Assembly (NCBI GenBank): GCA_009885105.1
Contig: VFLI01000021.1
Coordinates: 1-57,785, forward strand
Reading direction: 5' to 3'
Origin: Spirochaetia bacterium
GTDB lineage: Bacteria; Spirochaetota; Leptospiria; Leptospirales; Leptonemataceae
Length of the DNA stretch: 57,785 bases
The translations under genes were made by a program, and so were the position numbers. The notes under the pieces were generated by a model, which was not told where the DNA came from, made no database searches, and saw nothing but the letters and a program-made list of their open reading frames with translations. This document shows positions 25,690 to 34,325 of the stretch, piece by piece. Position 1 is the stretch's first letter. Every line of letters begins with the position of its first letter.

Positions 25690-27150
25690 TCAGGCGGCTC
25701 TGGATTTCAGACCGACCACATCGTAAATTTCAATGGCCAGTTTCTTTCCTTTCACCTGAATCGGCTCCAGCTCTCTGAGTGTATACTGATTTTTGACCTT
25801 TTTAATCAAAACGCCGGACGCAAGAATTTGAGCCGGTTTTGCGCTGGAACAAAGACGGGCGGCAAGATTGACATTGTCGCCGATGGCTGTAAAATCCATT
25901 CTGTACTGGGATCCCACATTTCCCACCACAACTTCACCGGTGTGCACGCCGATGCCTATGTCAAGAATATCGAAGCCCTTTCTTTTCCTTCTTTCATTCT
26001 TGGCGTTGATGGCATCAATGATTTCAATGGCTGCCTGCAGACACCGGTCCTCTTTGTTCTCGCCGGTAAAAACCGCCATGATTTCATCACCCACATATTT
26101 ATCAATGTCGCCCCCGTTATTTTTTATGATAACAGACTGCATGTCCAGGTATTCGTTCAGCACCGTTATGACCACTTCCGGCGTATTTTTTTCCGACCAT
26201 GACGTGAAGCCACGGACATCCGAAAAAAAGAAAGCCAGTTCGTCCCGGCGGCCTCCCAGCTGGACCTCGCCGGCATGTGAATGCTCCTGAATCATCTTTG
26301 CCGTCGACTGCGAAACAAATTTCATCATCTGCAGCTTCTCCCGCAGTTCGCCCACCATCCGGTTGAACTGTTTGGCCAGTGTGCCGACTTCATCCAGGGA
26401 TTTTATTTTCAGGCTGAATTCCAGATCTCCCTGCCCCACACGGCCCGCCGCCGCGGCGACTTCCAGAATCGGTCTGGCCACGCGCAAACCCACAAAATAG
26501 ATGATGATAAGGCTCACGAACACCACTGCGGATGCAACTATCAGGGTCAGATTTTTAACATAACTGATTTCCTTCTGTATGGCGTCATTGTCATAAACGA
26601 TTCTGGTAAATCCGATTCGCTTATTCTGATAAAAAATCGGCGTGATAAACTCATAGGCTTCGATTTCCTGATTTTGAACATCTGTATAAGCAGTTTTGTT
26701 CGTAACGATCCCGCTTTCTCTGAGATCGCGGATTTTGTTCAGTAGCTCATCCGGCACAGCTTGAGAATCCTTTGTCCGCACTGAATTCACGAAATAACGG
26801 CCCTGGAATATTACGGCAGCTTCCATCAATCCCTCGATTTTCTGATCCATGATGCCGCGCAGAATATCCCGCAAAAGAGCCGATTGCCCTGTGAGAATGG
26901 CTTCAACAGCAGCGGATGAAATGCTGATCGCTGAAACTTCGCACATATCAAAAGCTTTGCGGCTTATGGATCTTTCCTGAAATGGCATGATGACGCTGCT
27001 GAGCGCCAGTACTGCGGCAATCACTATAAACGCCATAATGGCGGTGAGCTTCAATCGGATTCCGCCCTTTTCCAGGACGGTAGATCCGACAACAAGCAGA
27101 CGATCAAACAGCAGTTTAATCTGCGCCAGGATTTTCTGAAGCTTTTCCAT
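25690..27150 (-). CDS. Membrane class III adenylate/guanylate cyclase with HAMP domain
   Basis: A 486-residue receptor cyclase. Transmembrane helices at about 33-57 and 200-222 enclose a periplasmic sensor region; a HAMP domain spans about 222-275, and the catalytic domain about 300-470. Metal-binding D311 is in FFFSDVRGFT and D355 in DKYVGDE. K351 precedes GDE, the adenine-selecting lysine in ATP-using members. Transition-state residues are N428 and R432 in NVNLAAR. cAMP production is therefore likely. It is divergent from the TPR gene at 27238 and is followed by an SH3 lipoprotein that could report on the envelope, though this link is inference. Confidence 0.92.
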   Translation of the reverse strand: MEKLQKILAQIKLLFDRLLVVGSTVLEKGGIRLKLTAIMAFIVIAAVLALSSVIMPFQERSISRKAFDMCEVSAISISSAAVEAILTGQSALLRDILRGIMDQKIEGLMEAAVIFQGRYFVNSVRTKDSQAVPDELLNKIRDLRESGIVTNKTAYTDVQNQEIEAYEFITPIFYQNKRIGFTRIVYDNDAIQKEISYVKNLTLIVASAVVFVSLIIIYFVGLRVARPILEVAAAAGRVGQGDLEFSLKIKSLDEVGTLAKQFNRMVGELREKLQMMKFVSQSTAKMIQEHSHAGEVQLGGRRDELAFFFSDVRGFTSWSEKNTPEVVITVLNEYLDMQSVIIKNNGGDIDKYVGDEIMAVFTGENKEDRCLQAAIEIIDAINAKNERRKRKGFDILDIGIGVHTGEVVVGNVGSQYRMDFTAIGDNVNLAARLCSSAKPAQILASGVLIKKVKNQYTLRELEPIQVKGKKLAIEIYDVVGLKSRAA

Positions 27151-27237
27151 AAATTCAGGATATTCCTTAAAATTATTTTCGCAAAGAATTTTTATTTTTT
27201 CCTGGAAAAATGTTTATCTTTAGTGAAGGGGCGTGTT

Positions 27238-28266
27238 TTGAAGCCTCGATTTGGAATCATTCTAATAATCCTGGCGCTGGGAATGAGCGCGGCAGCATGC
27301 GCTGTCATATACAGAAATTATAAAGACAGAATTGAAACCGAATTTACAGAAGGGGTTGATTTATTCAACCATCAGAAATACCAGGATGCCCTTGAAAAAT
27401 TTGAGGATATTGTGGGGATCGATCCCGAACACGCTCAGGCTTCCTACTATTTCAAGCTGACAACCGGAATTCTCGAACAACGCCGCAATAATTTCTACAA
27501 CCAGGGTGACTGGCAGACAAAAAGAAATATGCTTGTGGAAGCCGTCATCAGCTTTCGCGGCGCGGAAGAGGCCAATGGAGGACGCGAATTTCGGGACACC
27601 CGGACCCGGCTGAACAGTCTGCTCAACCAGGCAAAAGTGCAGGATGAAATCCACCGGTGCAACGATGCCGGTATCGATCTGTACAAAAAAAAAGATTTAC
27701 CAGGAGCCAGAAATCTTTTCAACCGCGTCCTTACCATAGATCCTGAAAATTCGACAGGCATCGGGTATCGCAGCACCGTGAGCCGGGAACTGGCAGCTCT
27801 GGCAGAAGCTCCGTATCAGGAAGGTGTGGCGCTTTACAACAACGGCCGCTTTGACGCGGCGATCGTAAAATTTCAGAGAAGTCTCTTACTGAATCCTTCC
27901 AACAAAGCGGCGGAAAAGGACCTCGAAAAGGCCCGGCTCGGGCTGCGCAATGAAGCTTTCTATAAGTATGGCCTCAGCGCTTTTCAGGCGGGAAACGTCG
28001 TGCTGGCTCTGGAAAATTTTTCGAATATTACCGGAATACACAGAGACACCCAGGTTCTGCGTCAAAAATGTCTGGACAGAATCAGGGACAGCACAGACTC
28101 CTTTTTCATGCAGGCCGTTTCATTCTATGAAAGCCAGAAACTTCAGGAAAGTCTTCTCGTATTCAAATGGATTCTTGTCGCCCAGCCGTATCATGAAGAA
28201 GCCCGGAAATACCAGGAACTTACCCGGAAAAAACTGGAAACTCTGCAGAAAATTCGCGAGGAATAA
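27238..28266 (+). CDS. TPR-repeat membrane or lipoprotein
   Basis: A protein of about 342 residues with an N-terminal hydrophobic segment (FGIILIILALGMSAAACAVIY) that is either a membrane anchor or a signal with a lipobox cysteine, followed by several tetratricopeptide-like helix pairs (GVDLFNHQKYQDALEKFEDI; GVALYNNGRFDAAIVKFQRS; AVSFYESQKLQESLLVFKWI). TTG at 27238 is chosen because GAAGGGG lies 6 bases upstream; GTG at 27223 would add five residues. The stop codon shares a base with the ATG of the EcoRII-type gene (TAATG), so the two are translationally linked. TPRs mediate protein binding; the partner is unknown. Confidence 0.8.
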   Translation: MKPRFGIILIILALGMSAAACAVIYRNYKDRIETEFTEGVDLFNHQKYQDALEKFEDIVGIDPEHAQASYYFKLTTGILEQRRNNFYNQGDWQTKRNMLVEAVISFRGAEEANGGREFRDTRTRLNSLLNQAKVQDEIHRCNDAGIDLYKKKDLPGARNLFNRVLTIDPENSTGIGYRSTVSRELAALAEAPYQEGVALYNNGRFDAAIVKFQRSLLLNPSNKAAEKDLEKARLGLRNEAFYKYGLSAFQAGNVVLALENFSNITGIHRDTQVLRQKCLDRIRDSTDSFFMQAVSFYESQKLQESLLVFKWILVAQPYHEEARKYQELTRKKLETLQKIREE

Positions 28267-29480
28267 TGCAGTACCGGCTCAGTGAAGAACAGTACGATCT
28301 TTCATCTCTCCTGCGTTTGATTTCAGAATCGGAGCACACCTATCTGAAGTTTCTCTCCGCCAACGACCTGGGATTGACCGGATCTCATCAGGCAGGTCTG
28401 TATATTTCGCGGGATGCCTGGCCGCTTTTCTTTGACAGACCGGGTGAATCGGGGAGCAATAAAGAAGCGCCGGGGCTGCTGCGATGGCCGGACGGCTCAA
28501 CAACAAAATCGGTTTTCAAGTGGTACGGATCGGGCGGAAAGAGCGAGTACCGACTTACGAGGAGCCTCGATTTTTTTAAAGACAGAGAAGAATCCTTTCT
28601 GGGCAGTCTTTTCATTCTTTTAAAAAATCGCGGCGAGTTCTCGGCTTTTGTTTTAAACAGTGAAGGTGAAATAGATTCCATCATGAATTTCTTTGGAATC
28701 ACTCCCGCAGACACCAACTGCCTTCTGCGTTTCGATCTGGAAGAAAGAATGCGTCAGGAGGCGGCGGGATTCTTTGTATCCATTGGAAAAAAATTTCCGG
28801 ATACAGAAGTTTTTGCAAAAAAAGCCCAGGAGATCTGCCGCAGACTGTACAGGGACCGAGGCGAAGATCCCGACGAGACGATTCTGCGTCTGATGAAAAT
28901 CGAATATGCTCTTTTTCGCTTTGTCGAACAGGAAATATACGGCCATCTTCTTTCGCGTTATTTCTCGTCTGTCGACGAGCTGCTTTCAGTATCTCTGGAA
29001 ATCAACAACCGCCGCAAGAGCCGGGCCGGCATTTCTCTGGAGCTTCATCTCAGCTATCTGTTCGATCTTGCGGGTCTCGCGTACAGCCGCGGAGAAACGA
29101 CAGAGGGGAACAAGCGGCCCGATTTTATTTTTCCAGGTATTGACCGCTATCGGAATCCCGGCTTCCCCCGCGAACGACTATTTTTTCTTGGCGCAAAGAC
29201 CACATGCAAGGACAGATGGCGGCAGATCATCAACGAGGCGGACAGGATTCCCCTGAAGCATCTTTTTACTCTGCAGCAGGGATTCAGCAGTTCTCAGCTG
29301 AATGAAATGCATGCTGAAGGTGTTGTCTGCGTGCTTCCCGTAAAATATCACAGGGACTGCAAAATCGCCGACAGATCCAGGCTTGTATCACTGAAGGAAT
29401 TTATTGAGCTGGTGAGAAACGCAGGAGGAGAAGCCGAGACACTTTTCAAGAACGAAAGCGGTCTCCCAGCAGTCTCTTGA
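28266..29480 (+). CDS. EcoRII-type (type IIE) restriction endonuclease
   Basis: EcoRII cuts DNA before CCWGG and needs two site copies. This 404-residue protein has both halves: an N-terminal effector-DNA-binding domain (EHTYLKFLSANDLGLTGSHQ at 23-42) and the C-terminal PD-(D/E)xK nuclease. In the latter, SRAGISLELH is at 252-261, PDFIFPG at 285-291, AKTTCKDRWRQI at 310-321 with the catalytic lysine and arginines, and KHLFTLQQG at 331-339. It looks full length and intact. No cytosine-C5 methyltransferase (PCQ motif) is visible anywhere in the window, so protective methylation must come from elsewhere or activity is limited. CCWGG sequences are present nearby (for example 1415-1419 and 2690-2694), so avoidance is not evident. 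It overlaps the TPR gene by 1 base and the convergent SUFU gene by 35. Confidence 0.88.
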   Translation: MQYRLSEEQYDLSSLLRLISESEHTYLKFLSANDLGLTGSHQAGLYISRDAWPLFFDRPGESGSNKEAPGLLRWPDGSTTKSVFKWYGSGGKSEYRLTRSLDFFKDREESFLGSLFILLKNRGEFSAFVLNSEGEIDSIMNFFGITPADTNCLLRFDLEERMRQEAAGFFVSIGKKFPDTEVFAKKAQEICRRLYRDRGEDPDETILRLMKIEYALFRFVEQEIYGHLLSRYFSSVDELLSVSLEINNRRKSRAGISLELHLSYLFDLAGLAYSRGETTEGNKRPDFIFPGIDRYRNPGFPRERLFFLGAKTTCKDRWRQIINEADRIPLKHLFTLQQGFSSSQLNEMHAEGVVCVLPVKYHRDCKIADRSRLVSLKEFIELVRNAGGEAETLFKNESGLPAVS

Positions 29481-30498
29481 GAATAAAGCCGCTTCCCCTG
29501 GCCCGGACAGCCAGCATCTGATCCTGGCTGACACCGTAGGCGGCCAAAAAATTTACGTGGTACTGTTCATCCTGAATGAGCGGAGAAACCTTATCCATGG
29601 GAGATGCACGGACATCTGAAAAAATAAAATCTGAATCAATTTCATTCAAACCGGATTCAAAACTGTGCCCGGGTCCCAGCCAGGTCCCGGACAGCCAGGG
29701 ATAGACGGCCATTCGCCCCATCAATCCTGGAAACCAGTCTTCTTTTCTGCTTCGAACGCAGAGCAGTTCGGCTCTGAAATATTTTTCCGGATCTGTTCTG
29801 GAAAGCTCCACACCGGGCATATGCTGCGCCGACATGCCGACTGTTGCATACAAAACTCCTTCGGATTCAAGCATAAACTCCAGTATGCCTATAATCGGGA
29901 ATTGCCTGTCCTTGAGAGCAAAATACCGCGAGTGTGCACCAAAAGATTTTTCGTAATGGGCTATCATTCTGTCCCGAAAATTATCCCAGAATCCTTTTTG
30001 CGTTCTAAGATTCCAGAATTTCAGATTCTCATCAATGCGGTTCAGAAGCCCTCTGTTATCGTCCGCCAGAGGCAGCGTGCCGGCGTCAAGAGCGAGCGCA
30101 TGTCTTGCATATCCGTAAATATTGTCCTTTCCGGACCAGGGAGGAATCACAGCCTCCGGTTTTCCATCGACCATGAGAGAGAGGCCGGATCCTTCCTGAA
30201 ACCAGACTAAGTCGGCCTGCGAAGGATCGATTGTTTCGCCTCCTTCTGGATGATCGCAGGCGCTGCGAATCAGGAGAGGCGCCTGTCCATTCTGCATCGC
30301 CTGACGATCCGGCTCAATCGGCGCAGGCAGAATATTTCTGACCCAGACAGCACGAGGCTGAATATTTGAATTTTTTACCGGCGACAGATAGAGATATATT
30401 GTCCGGCCGTCTTCTTCCAGGGAGGCGGTGAAGGTTTCATGCGGATTTAATTCTTCAACAATAATGCGTGTTTCATTCATGCTTTTCGAGCTGTTCAT
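29446..30498 (-). CDS. Suppressor-of-fused (SUFU) domain protein
   Basis: A 350-residue cytoplasmic protein whose C-terminal half matches bacterial SUFU domains: ILEFMLESEGVLYATVG, SAQHMPGVELSRTDPE, ELLCVRS, then YPWLSGTWLGPGHSF. In bacteria this domain occurs in immunity-like or polymorphic-toxin contexts and as stand-alone genes of unknown function. It starts within the stop of the M23 peptidase gene (4-base overlap), so it is probably co-translated with it. Its last 35 bases overlap the end of the EcoRII-type gene on the opposite strand. ATG at 30480 is an alternative start. No toxin is evident beside it. Confidence 0.78.
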   Translation of the reverse strand: MNSSKSMNETRIIVEELNPHETFTASLEEDGRTIYLYLSPVKNSNIQPRAVWVRNILPAPIEPDRQAMQNGQAPLLIRSACDHPEGGETIDPSQADLVWFQEGSGLSLMVDGKPEAVIPPWSGKDNIYGYARHALALDAGTLPLADDNRGLLNRIDENLKFWNLRTQKGFWDNFRDRMIAHYEKSFGAHSRYFALKDRQFPIIGILEFMLESEGVLYATVGMSAQHMPGVELSRTDPEKYFRAELLCVRSRKEDWFPGLMGRMAVYPWLSGTWLGPGHSFESGLNEIDSDFIFSDVRASPMDKVSPLIQDEQYHVNFLAAYGVSQDQMLAVRARGSGFILKRLLGDRFRS

Positions 30499-31382
30499 TG
30501 GTGGATAAACTCCGGCCTGGCCGGTCTCCCGGATCTGCGCATTTCAAAATGCAGATGCGGCCCTGTGCTCAGGCCCGTAGAACCGACAAGACCGATCACA
30601 GCGCCGGTATTCACAGGCTGACCGGCGCGCACAAGCACTCGCGACAGATGACCGTAGTATGTCCTGTAACCAAAGCCATGCTCTATCACGATAAGATTAC
30701 CGTACGATCCTGCGGGACCGGCGCGGACTATGGATCCTTCCCGGCTGGCCCTCACTTCCGTCCCTGTCGCTGCGGCAATATCCAGTCCGCCGTGAAATGT
30801 AGCTCTGCGAAGAAACGGATCGAATCGCAGACCGTAGCCGCTGGATATCCTCCCGCTGCGAAGCGGAGTTTCAAAACCGACGCCGTGAAAATAATTGGAT
30901 TCTTCAGCTCTGTATCGAATGCCCGGAATGAAGACTGTGCTTCCGTATCTGGATATTTCTTCCGGTTTCACTGAAAATCGCGCGGCGACGGCAGAGGCAT
31001 CCCCCGAAGAAAATATCCCGCGGGCATTTGGAATCAGGATAAAACTGCCCGGCTCCAGATCGGAAGGGTGCATCAAATCGTTCAGGGAGGCCAGCGTATC
31101 CGGATTTTGTGAAACATCGGCCATCAACCGGAAAAACTCGTCTTCCGGACGAACCCGGTAACGGAGAAATCGAAGCGGAAAGGCAAGCCTGCCGTTTCTT
31201 GCCGTCGATTTTAGATTCTCCGAAATTTCTCTTCGCAGTCGGGCAATTTCTATGTCATTGATTCGAATACGCTCAATACATTTCTGGGCGATCCGGCTGC
31301 GAGATTCCAGAGGCGGACAGGAGTCATCCTGCGAAAGAAGAGGCCCGGCAGCCGTAAAAATTAGAAATATCAGAAGCGCCAT
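30495..31382 (-). CDS. Secreted M23 family peptidase
   Basis: A 295-residue LytM-like zinc endopeptidase that would cut peptidoglycan cross-bridges. A signal peptide (ALLIFLIFTAAGPLLSQ) is followed by a LysM-like segment (FRVRPEDEFF in part, SLNDLMHPSDLEPGSFILIP) and the catalytic domain with zinc ligands H-x3-D in FHGGLDIA and H-x-H in GPHLHFEM. Both motifs are complete, so it should be active and not a regulatory dLytM. The fourth-ligand context HGFGYRTYYGHLS is also present. It overlaps the SUFU gene downstream by 4 bases. Confidence 0.92.
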   Translation of the reverse strand: MALLIFLIFTAAGPLLSQDDSCPPLESRSRIAQKCIERIRINDIEIARLRREISENLKSTARNGRLAFPLRFLRYRVRPEDEFFRLMADVSQNPDTLASLNDLMHPSDLEPGSFILIPNARGIFSSGDASAVAARFSVKPEEISRYGSTVFIPGIRYRAEESNYFHGVGFETPLRSGRISSGYGLRFDPFLRRATFHGGLDIAAATGTEVRASREGSIVRAGPAGSYGNLIVIEHGFGYRTYYGHLSRVLVRAGQPVNTGAVIGLVGSTGLSTGPHLHFEMRRSGRPARPEFIHQ

Positions 31383-31478
31383 TTTCCTCTATTATCGGGC
31401 AATTCTGAAAATATGAAAGCACTACCGCATACCTGAAAAATAAATATGCCGGAAAATGAATGCCTGGTTTTTGCCTGA

Positions 31479-32165
31479 GTGCAGACATTTTTCATCATAC
31501 TTGCGCCGGTCCTGGTGTTTCTGTCTCTTCGGGAACTGCACAATGCCTCGGTGTCAGCGCTGCTGGCAGAGGGCTGGATGCAGAATCCTGCCGGAGTCCT
31601 GCTTTCAGGCGCACTGTACGGGCTGATATTCTGCGCAGCCGGCCGGCTGGTATTCCAGTTCCTGTTTAAAAGGTTCCAGCAAGAGGACAAATCCGGGCCT
31701 CTGAAAATTGTGCTGCTTCGGCCGGGTCCGGTCTGGCTCCATATCGGAATGGGCCTAGCGGCCGGTCTGTTTCTCTACGGCCTGATCGGGCTGAAGGAGC
31801 ATTTTTTTCCGGCCGGATCAGAAAGCGGTTTTGCCGCAAATTTGAGATTGGCTCTTCAGAAGGACTCATTCTTATCCGTTGTATGGTTTTTTCAAACAGG
31901 ACTCATCGTTCCCATTTTTGAAGAGTTTTTTTATCGGGCTACTTTCCAGGAATATCTGGAAAAACACAAATTTCATGGTTTCCTGACAGTCGGCCTGCCG
32001 GCGCTGTGCTTCGGCCTGAGCCATTATTATTATGTTGCCCCGTTTATCGTCTTTGTGGGATTGGTATTTGGAACGATGTACCGGAAGGGAGGTTTGATAT
32101 CAGGCATTCTGGCCCACTCGGTATACAATTTACTGATTCTTTTTCAAGCAAAGTTTGCCGCATGA
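31479..32165 (+). CDS. CPBP family intramembrane protease
   Basis: A 228-residue polytopic protein with CPBP motifs: EEFFYR in helix, FGLSH, and the final HSVYN. It begins at GTG 31479, without an obvious ribosome-binding site. The last bases overlap the start of the next gene (ATGA). It is a second, divergent CPBP protein distinct from that at 2845-3696. Substrate unknown. Its position at the head of an envelope operon (secreted unknown, TonB-like, RluA) suggests a role in envelope protein handling, which is inference. Confidence 0.85.
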   Translation: MQTFFIILAPVLVFLSLRELHNASVSALLAEGWMQNPAGVLLSGALYGLIFCAAGRLVFQFLFKRFQQEDKSGPLKIVLLRPGPVWLHIGMGLAAGLFLYGLIGLKEHFFPAGSESGFAANLRLALQKDSFLSVVWFFQTGLIVPIFEEFFYRATFQEYLEKHKFHGFLTVGLPALCFGLSHYYYVAPFIVFVGLVFGTMYRKGGLISGILAHSVYNLLILFQAKFAA

Positions 32166-32980
32166 AATACTTTTTCTGTAAACAGGCATTTCGAGCCGCT
32201 CCCTCATCCGTATTGAGAATCTGGATATTTCTTGTCATTTTTCTTTTCAGCATAAAAGGAAGCGCCCTGCGGGCGGAAAATGCGGCAGCGTACGCGGCCA
32301 CAGTTCAGCTTCCGGCTCTCCGCTGGGAAATGGAAAAGATTATTTACAGACTCGATCCCAACAATTACCGCCTTGAGGAAGAAACCGAGGGATTCACGCA
32401 TCTGATAACAAATCTCAATTCCTCGCCCTTTTCGTACGATATCTATCTGGGCAATATTTCTGAAAAAATTCCAACGGCCATTGTGCGCGTGGAAGCTCCT
32501 CCCGGCGATGTAAAAGTTCTGATCAGAATACTGGAGCTTGAAAAAATGATCATTAAGGAGGAAGTGCCGACAGAAAGCGGACTTCCGGCTTCTATTCTGG
32601 ACACAAAAAGCCATCTCATTTCCCAGACATTGAACTGGACCATGCCCTGGGCCGCTGTGCTGTACAATTCGTATCATTCGCCGCGTCTGACAAGCGGTCA
32701 GACAATCGCGCGTTTTTTCGCCTATCTGGGCGCCGACCTGTTTCTCATCTGGGCGGCAGGAAGGAATTTTTTCATTCCCTACAATGCAGAAAGAACTGAT
32801 CTCGAAAAATTGCTTGCCATGCCCCCGAACAGATCAACACGATGGAGCCTGAAGGAGAATGGCATAGATGTCCTGGCCGGGATGATTTTTCTCAGAACAA
32901 TCGGGGGAATTCAATCACTCAATACCATACGGGGACACAATCGTCTTGTTGAATTGAAGTACACTTTTTATCTGGAATGA
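32162..32980 (+). CDS. Secreted protein of unknown function
   Basis: A 272-residue protein starting at ATG 32162, overlapping the CPBP stop by 4 bases; the frame is open back to 32006, but only this start precedes a signal peptide (SVLRIWIFLVIFLFSIKGSALRA). The mature part alternates beta and helix segments, with a hydrophobic patch near 185-200 (FAYLGADLFLIWAAG). It ends with an aromatic stretch (LVELKYTFYLE) that could be a beta-barrel strand. No family was recognised. It overlaps the next TonB-like gene by 4 bases. Confidence 0.7.
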   Translation: MKYFFCKQAFRAAPSSVLRIWIFLVIFLFSIKGSALRAENAAAYAATVQLPALRWEMEKIIYRLDPNNYRLEEETEGFTHLITNLNSSPFSYDIYLGNISEKIPTAIVRVEAPPGDVKVLIRILELEKMIIKEEVPTESGLPASILDTKSHLISQTLNWTMPWAAVLYNSYHSPRLTSGQTIARFFAYLGADLFLIWAAGRNFFIPYNAERTDLEKLLAMPPNRSTRWSLKENGIDVLAGMIFLRTIGGIQSLNTIRGHNRLVELKYTFYLE

Positions 32981-33480
32981 TTCATTCGCAAAAATCGAAC
33001 CTATCCGCGTCTTTCTTTGTCTTCTTTTTTCTGAGTCTCTCTGTGCATGCTTTGATATTTCTCTACTCAAATCACAAAAAGAATAGAAATCCGTTTCAGA
33101 TTTCAGCAAGCTACGGCGTGGCCGTGCTCCTTTCAGGCGAATCAGGCGAAGCAGGCTCGCCAGCAAAAGACCTCTCCACCGGCGATTCCTCAAATTCCGG
33201 CTCCCCGGGAATGCGCGCCGGCATACTGACAGATTCGATCTCTTCGCTGCTTCGGACAATTGAATACCCGGCTCTGGCCCGTGAAATGGAAATGCAGGGA
33301 CTGGTTCTCATTGAGTGCGATATTCTGGATGACGGACACACCGCCAACGTGCGCATAAAAAAATCATCCGGCTTTGAGATACTGGATGAGAGCGCAAAAA
33401 ACAGCATTCTTCGCTGGACGTTTCCGACGGGAGAAAGTCAGAGAATCGAGATCCCGGTCCGATTTAAACTGGTTGATTGA
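32977..33480 (+). CDS. TonB-like C-terminal domain protein
   Basis: A 167-residue protein with one N-terminal transmembrane helix (ASFFVFFFLSLSVHALIFLYS), a short Gly/Ser-rich linker and a C-terminal TonB-type domain: YPALAREMEMQGLVLIECDI, then IKKSSGFEILDESAKNSILRW. The H in the membrane helix is consistent with TonB-like coupling proteins. No exbB or exbD is near. It overlaps the preceding gene by 4 bases and is 3 bases before rluA-like. A second TonB-like protein is at 22701-23654. Confidence 0.82.
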   Translation: MIHSQKSNLSASFFVFFFLSLSVHALIFLYSNHKKNRNPFQISASYGVAVLLSGESGEAGSPAKDLSTGDSSNSGSPGMRAGILTDSISSLLRTIEYPALAREMEMQGLVLIECDILDDGHTANVRIKKSSGFEILDESAKNSILRWTFPTGESQRIEIPVRFKLVD

Positions 33481-33483
33481 TCG

Positions 33484-34185
33484 ATGGAACTGAAAATTTT
33501 ATTTGAGGACAACCATCTTCTGGCTGTAGAAAAGCCGGCCGGAGTTCTATCACAGCCGGACATCAGCGGCGAAAAGGATCTATCCGAATACTGTAAAGAT
33601 TATTTAAAAACAAAATATGAGAAACCTGGCGCCGTATATCTGGGCACTCTGCACCGCCTCGACCGCTCCGTATCCGGTGTGACATTGTTCGCCAAAACTT
33701 CCAAAGCAGTCGCGCGCCTGGCGGAACAGTTTCGAAATCATACCATCGGGAAGACGTATCATGCCGTGACGATCGGAAGACCTTCTCCTCCAGAAGGAGA
33801 AAGAACTGACTGGATCGAAAAGGATGAGAATCAGAAAATCGCAATTCTGTCGGCCGGGCGCGGCGAGGGACGAAAAGCTGTTTTATTTTATAAATATATC
33901 AGATCTATTTCTACGCCTGCCTCGTTCAAAATCCCGGCGCTCATGCAGAAAAGGGAACTCTGCCTGCTGGAAATTAGGATGCAGACGGGACGTTTTCACC
34001 AGATCCGATTCCAGCTCGCATATCACGGCAATCCCATTCTTGGCGACACGAAGTACGGTTCGCCGATTCGTCTGCCGGACCACGGCCTGGCGCTGCGCTG
34101 TATCGCTCTGGAATTCGAGCATCCGGTGAAAAAAGAAAGAATGCGAATAGAAAGCCCCGACCCGCCGGATTGGCCCTGGGGATAG
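33484..34185 (+). CDS. RluA family pseudouridine synthase
   Basis: A 233-residue enzyme that isomerises uridine to pseudouridine in rRNA or tRNA. The catalytic aspartate is D60 in LHRLDRSVSGV; the family start VEKPAGVLS, the GKTYHAVT strand and QTGRFHQIRFQL are all present. It lacks an N-terminal S4 domain, as in RluA/RluC-related short forms. It is the last gene of the 31479-34185 unit. The target nucleotide cannot be assigned. Confidence 0.92.
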   Translation: MELKILFEDNHLLAVEKPAGVLSQPDISGEKDLSEYCKDYLKTKYEKPGAVYLGTLHRLDRSVSGVTLFAKTSKAVARLAEQFRNHTIGKTYHAVTIGRPSPPEGERTDWIEKDENQKIAILSAGRGEGRKAVLFYKYIRSISTPASFKIPALMQKRELCLLEIRMQTGRFHQIRFQLAYHGNPILGDTKYGSPIRLPDHGLALRCIALEFEHPVKKERMRIESPDPPDWPWG

Positions 34186-34206
34186 GGAGGAGAGCACAGT
34201 GTCGGA

Positions 34207-34267
34207 TTCACCGCAGAGGCACAGAGAAAGAGGAGGAAAGATTTAACCACGGCGCGCACGGCGAAGG
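34207..34267 (+). repeat. Left repeat array beside the SH3 lipoprotein gene (R5 left)
   Basis: Two unit types lie in tandem: one opening TTCACCGCAGAGGCACAGAG at 34207, and one at 34245 (AACCACGGCGCGCACGGCG). Each is made of 9-11 bp sub-units like those of R1-R4. Copies of both kinds occur in reverse orientation at 35274-35392, on the other side of the lipoprotein gene. Confidence 0.65.
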
Positions 34268-34325
34268 GTGAAAATTGGCCGAGCGGCGGAAAAATACTTG
34301 CATTCGCGGATGTTAATGAAACGAA

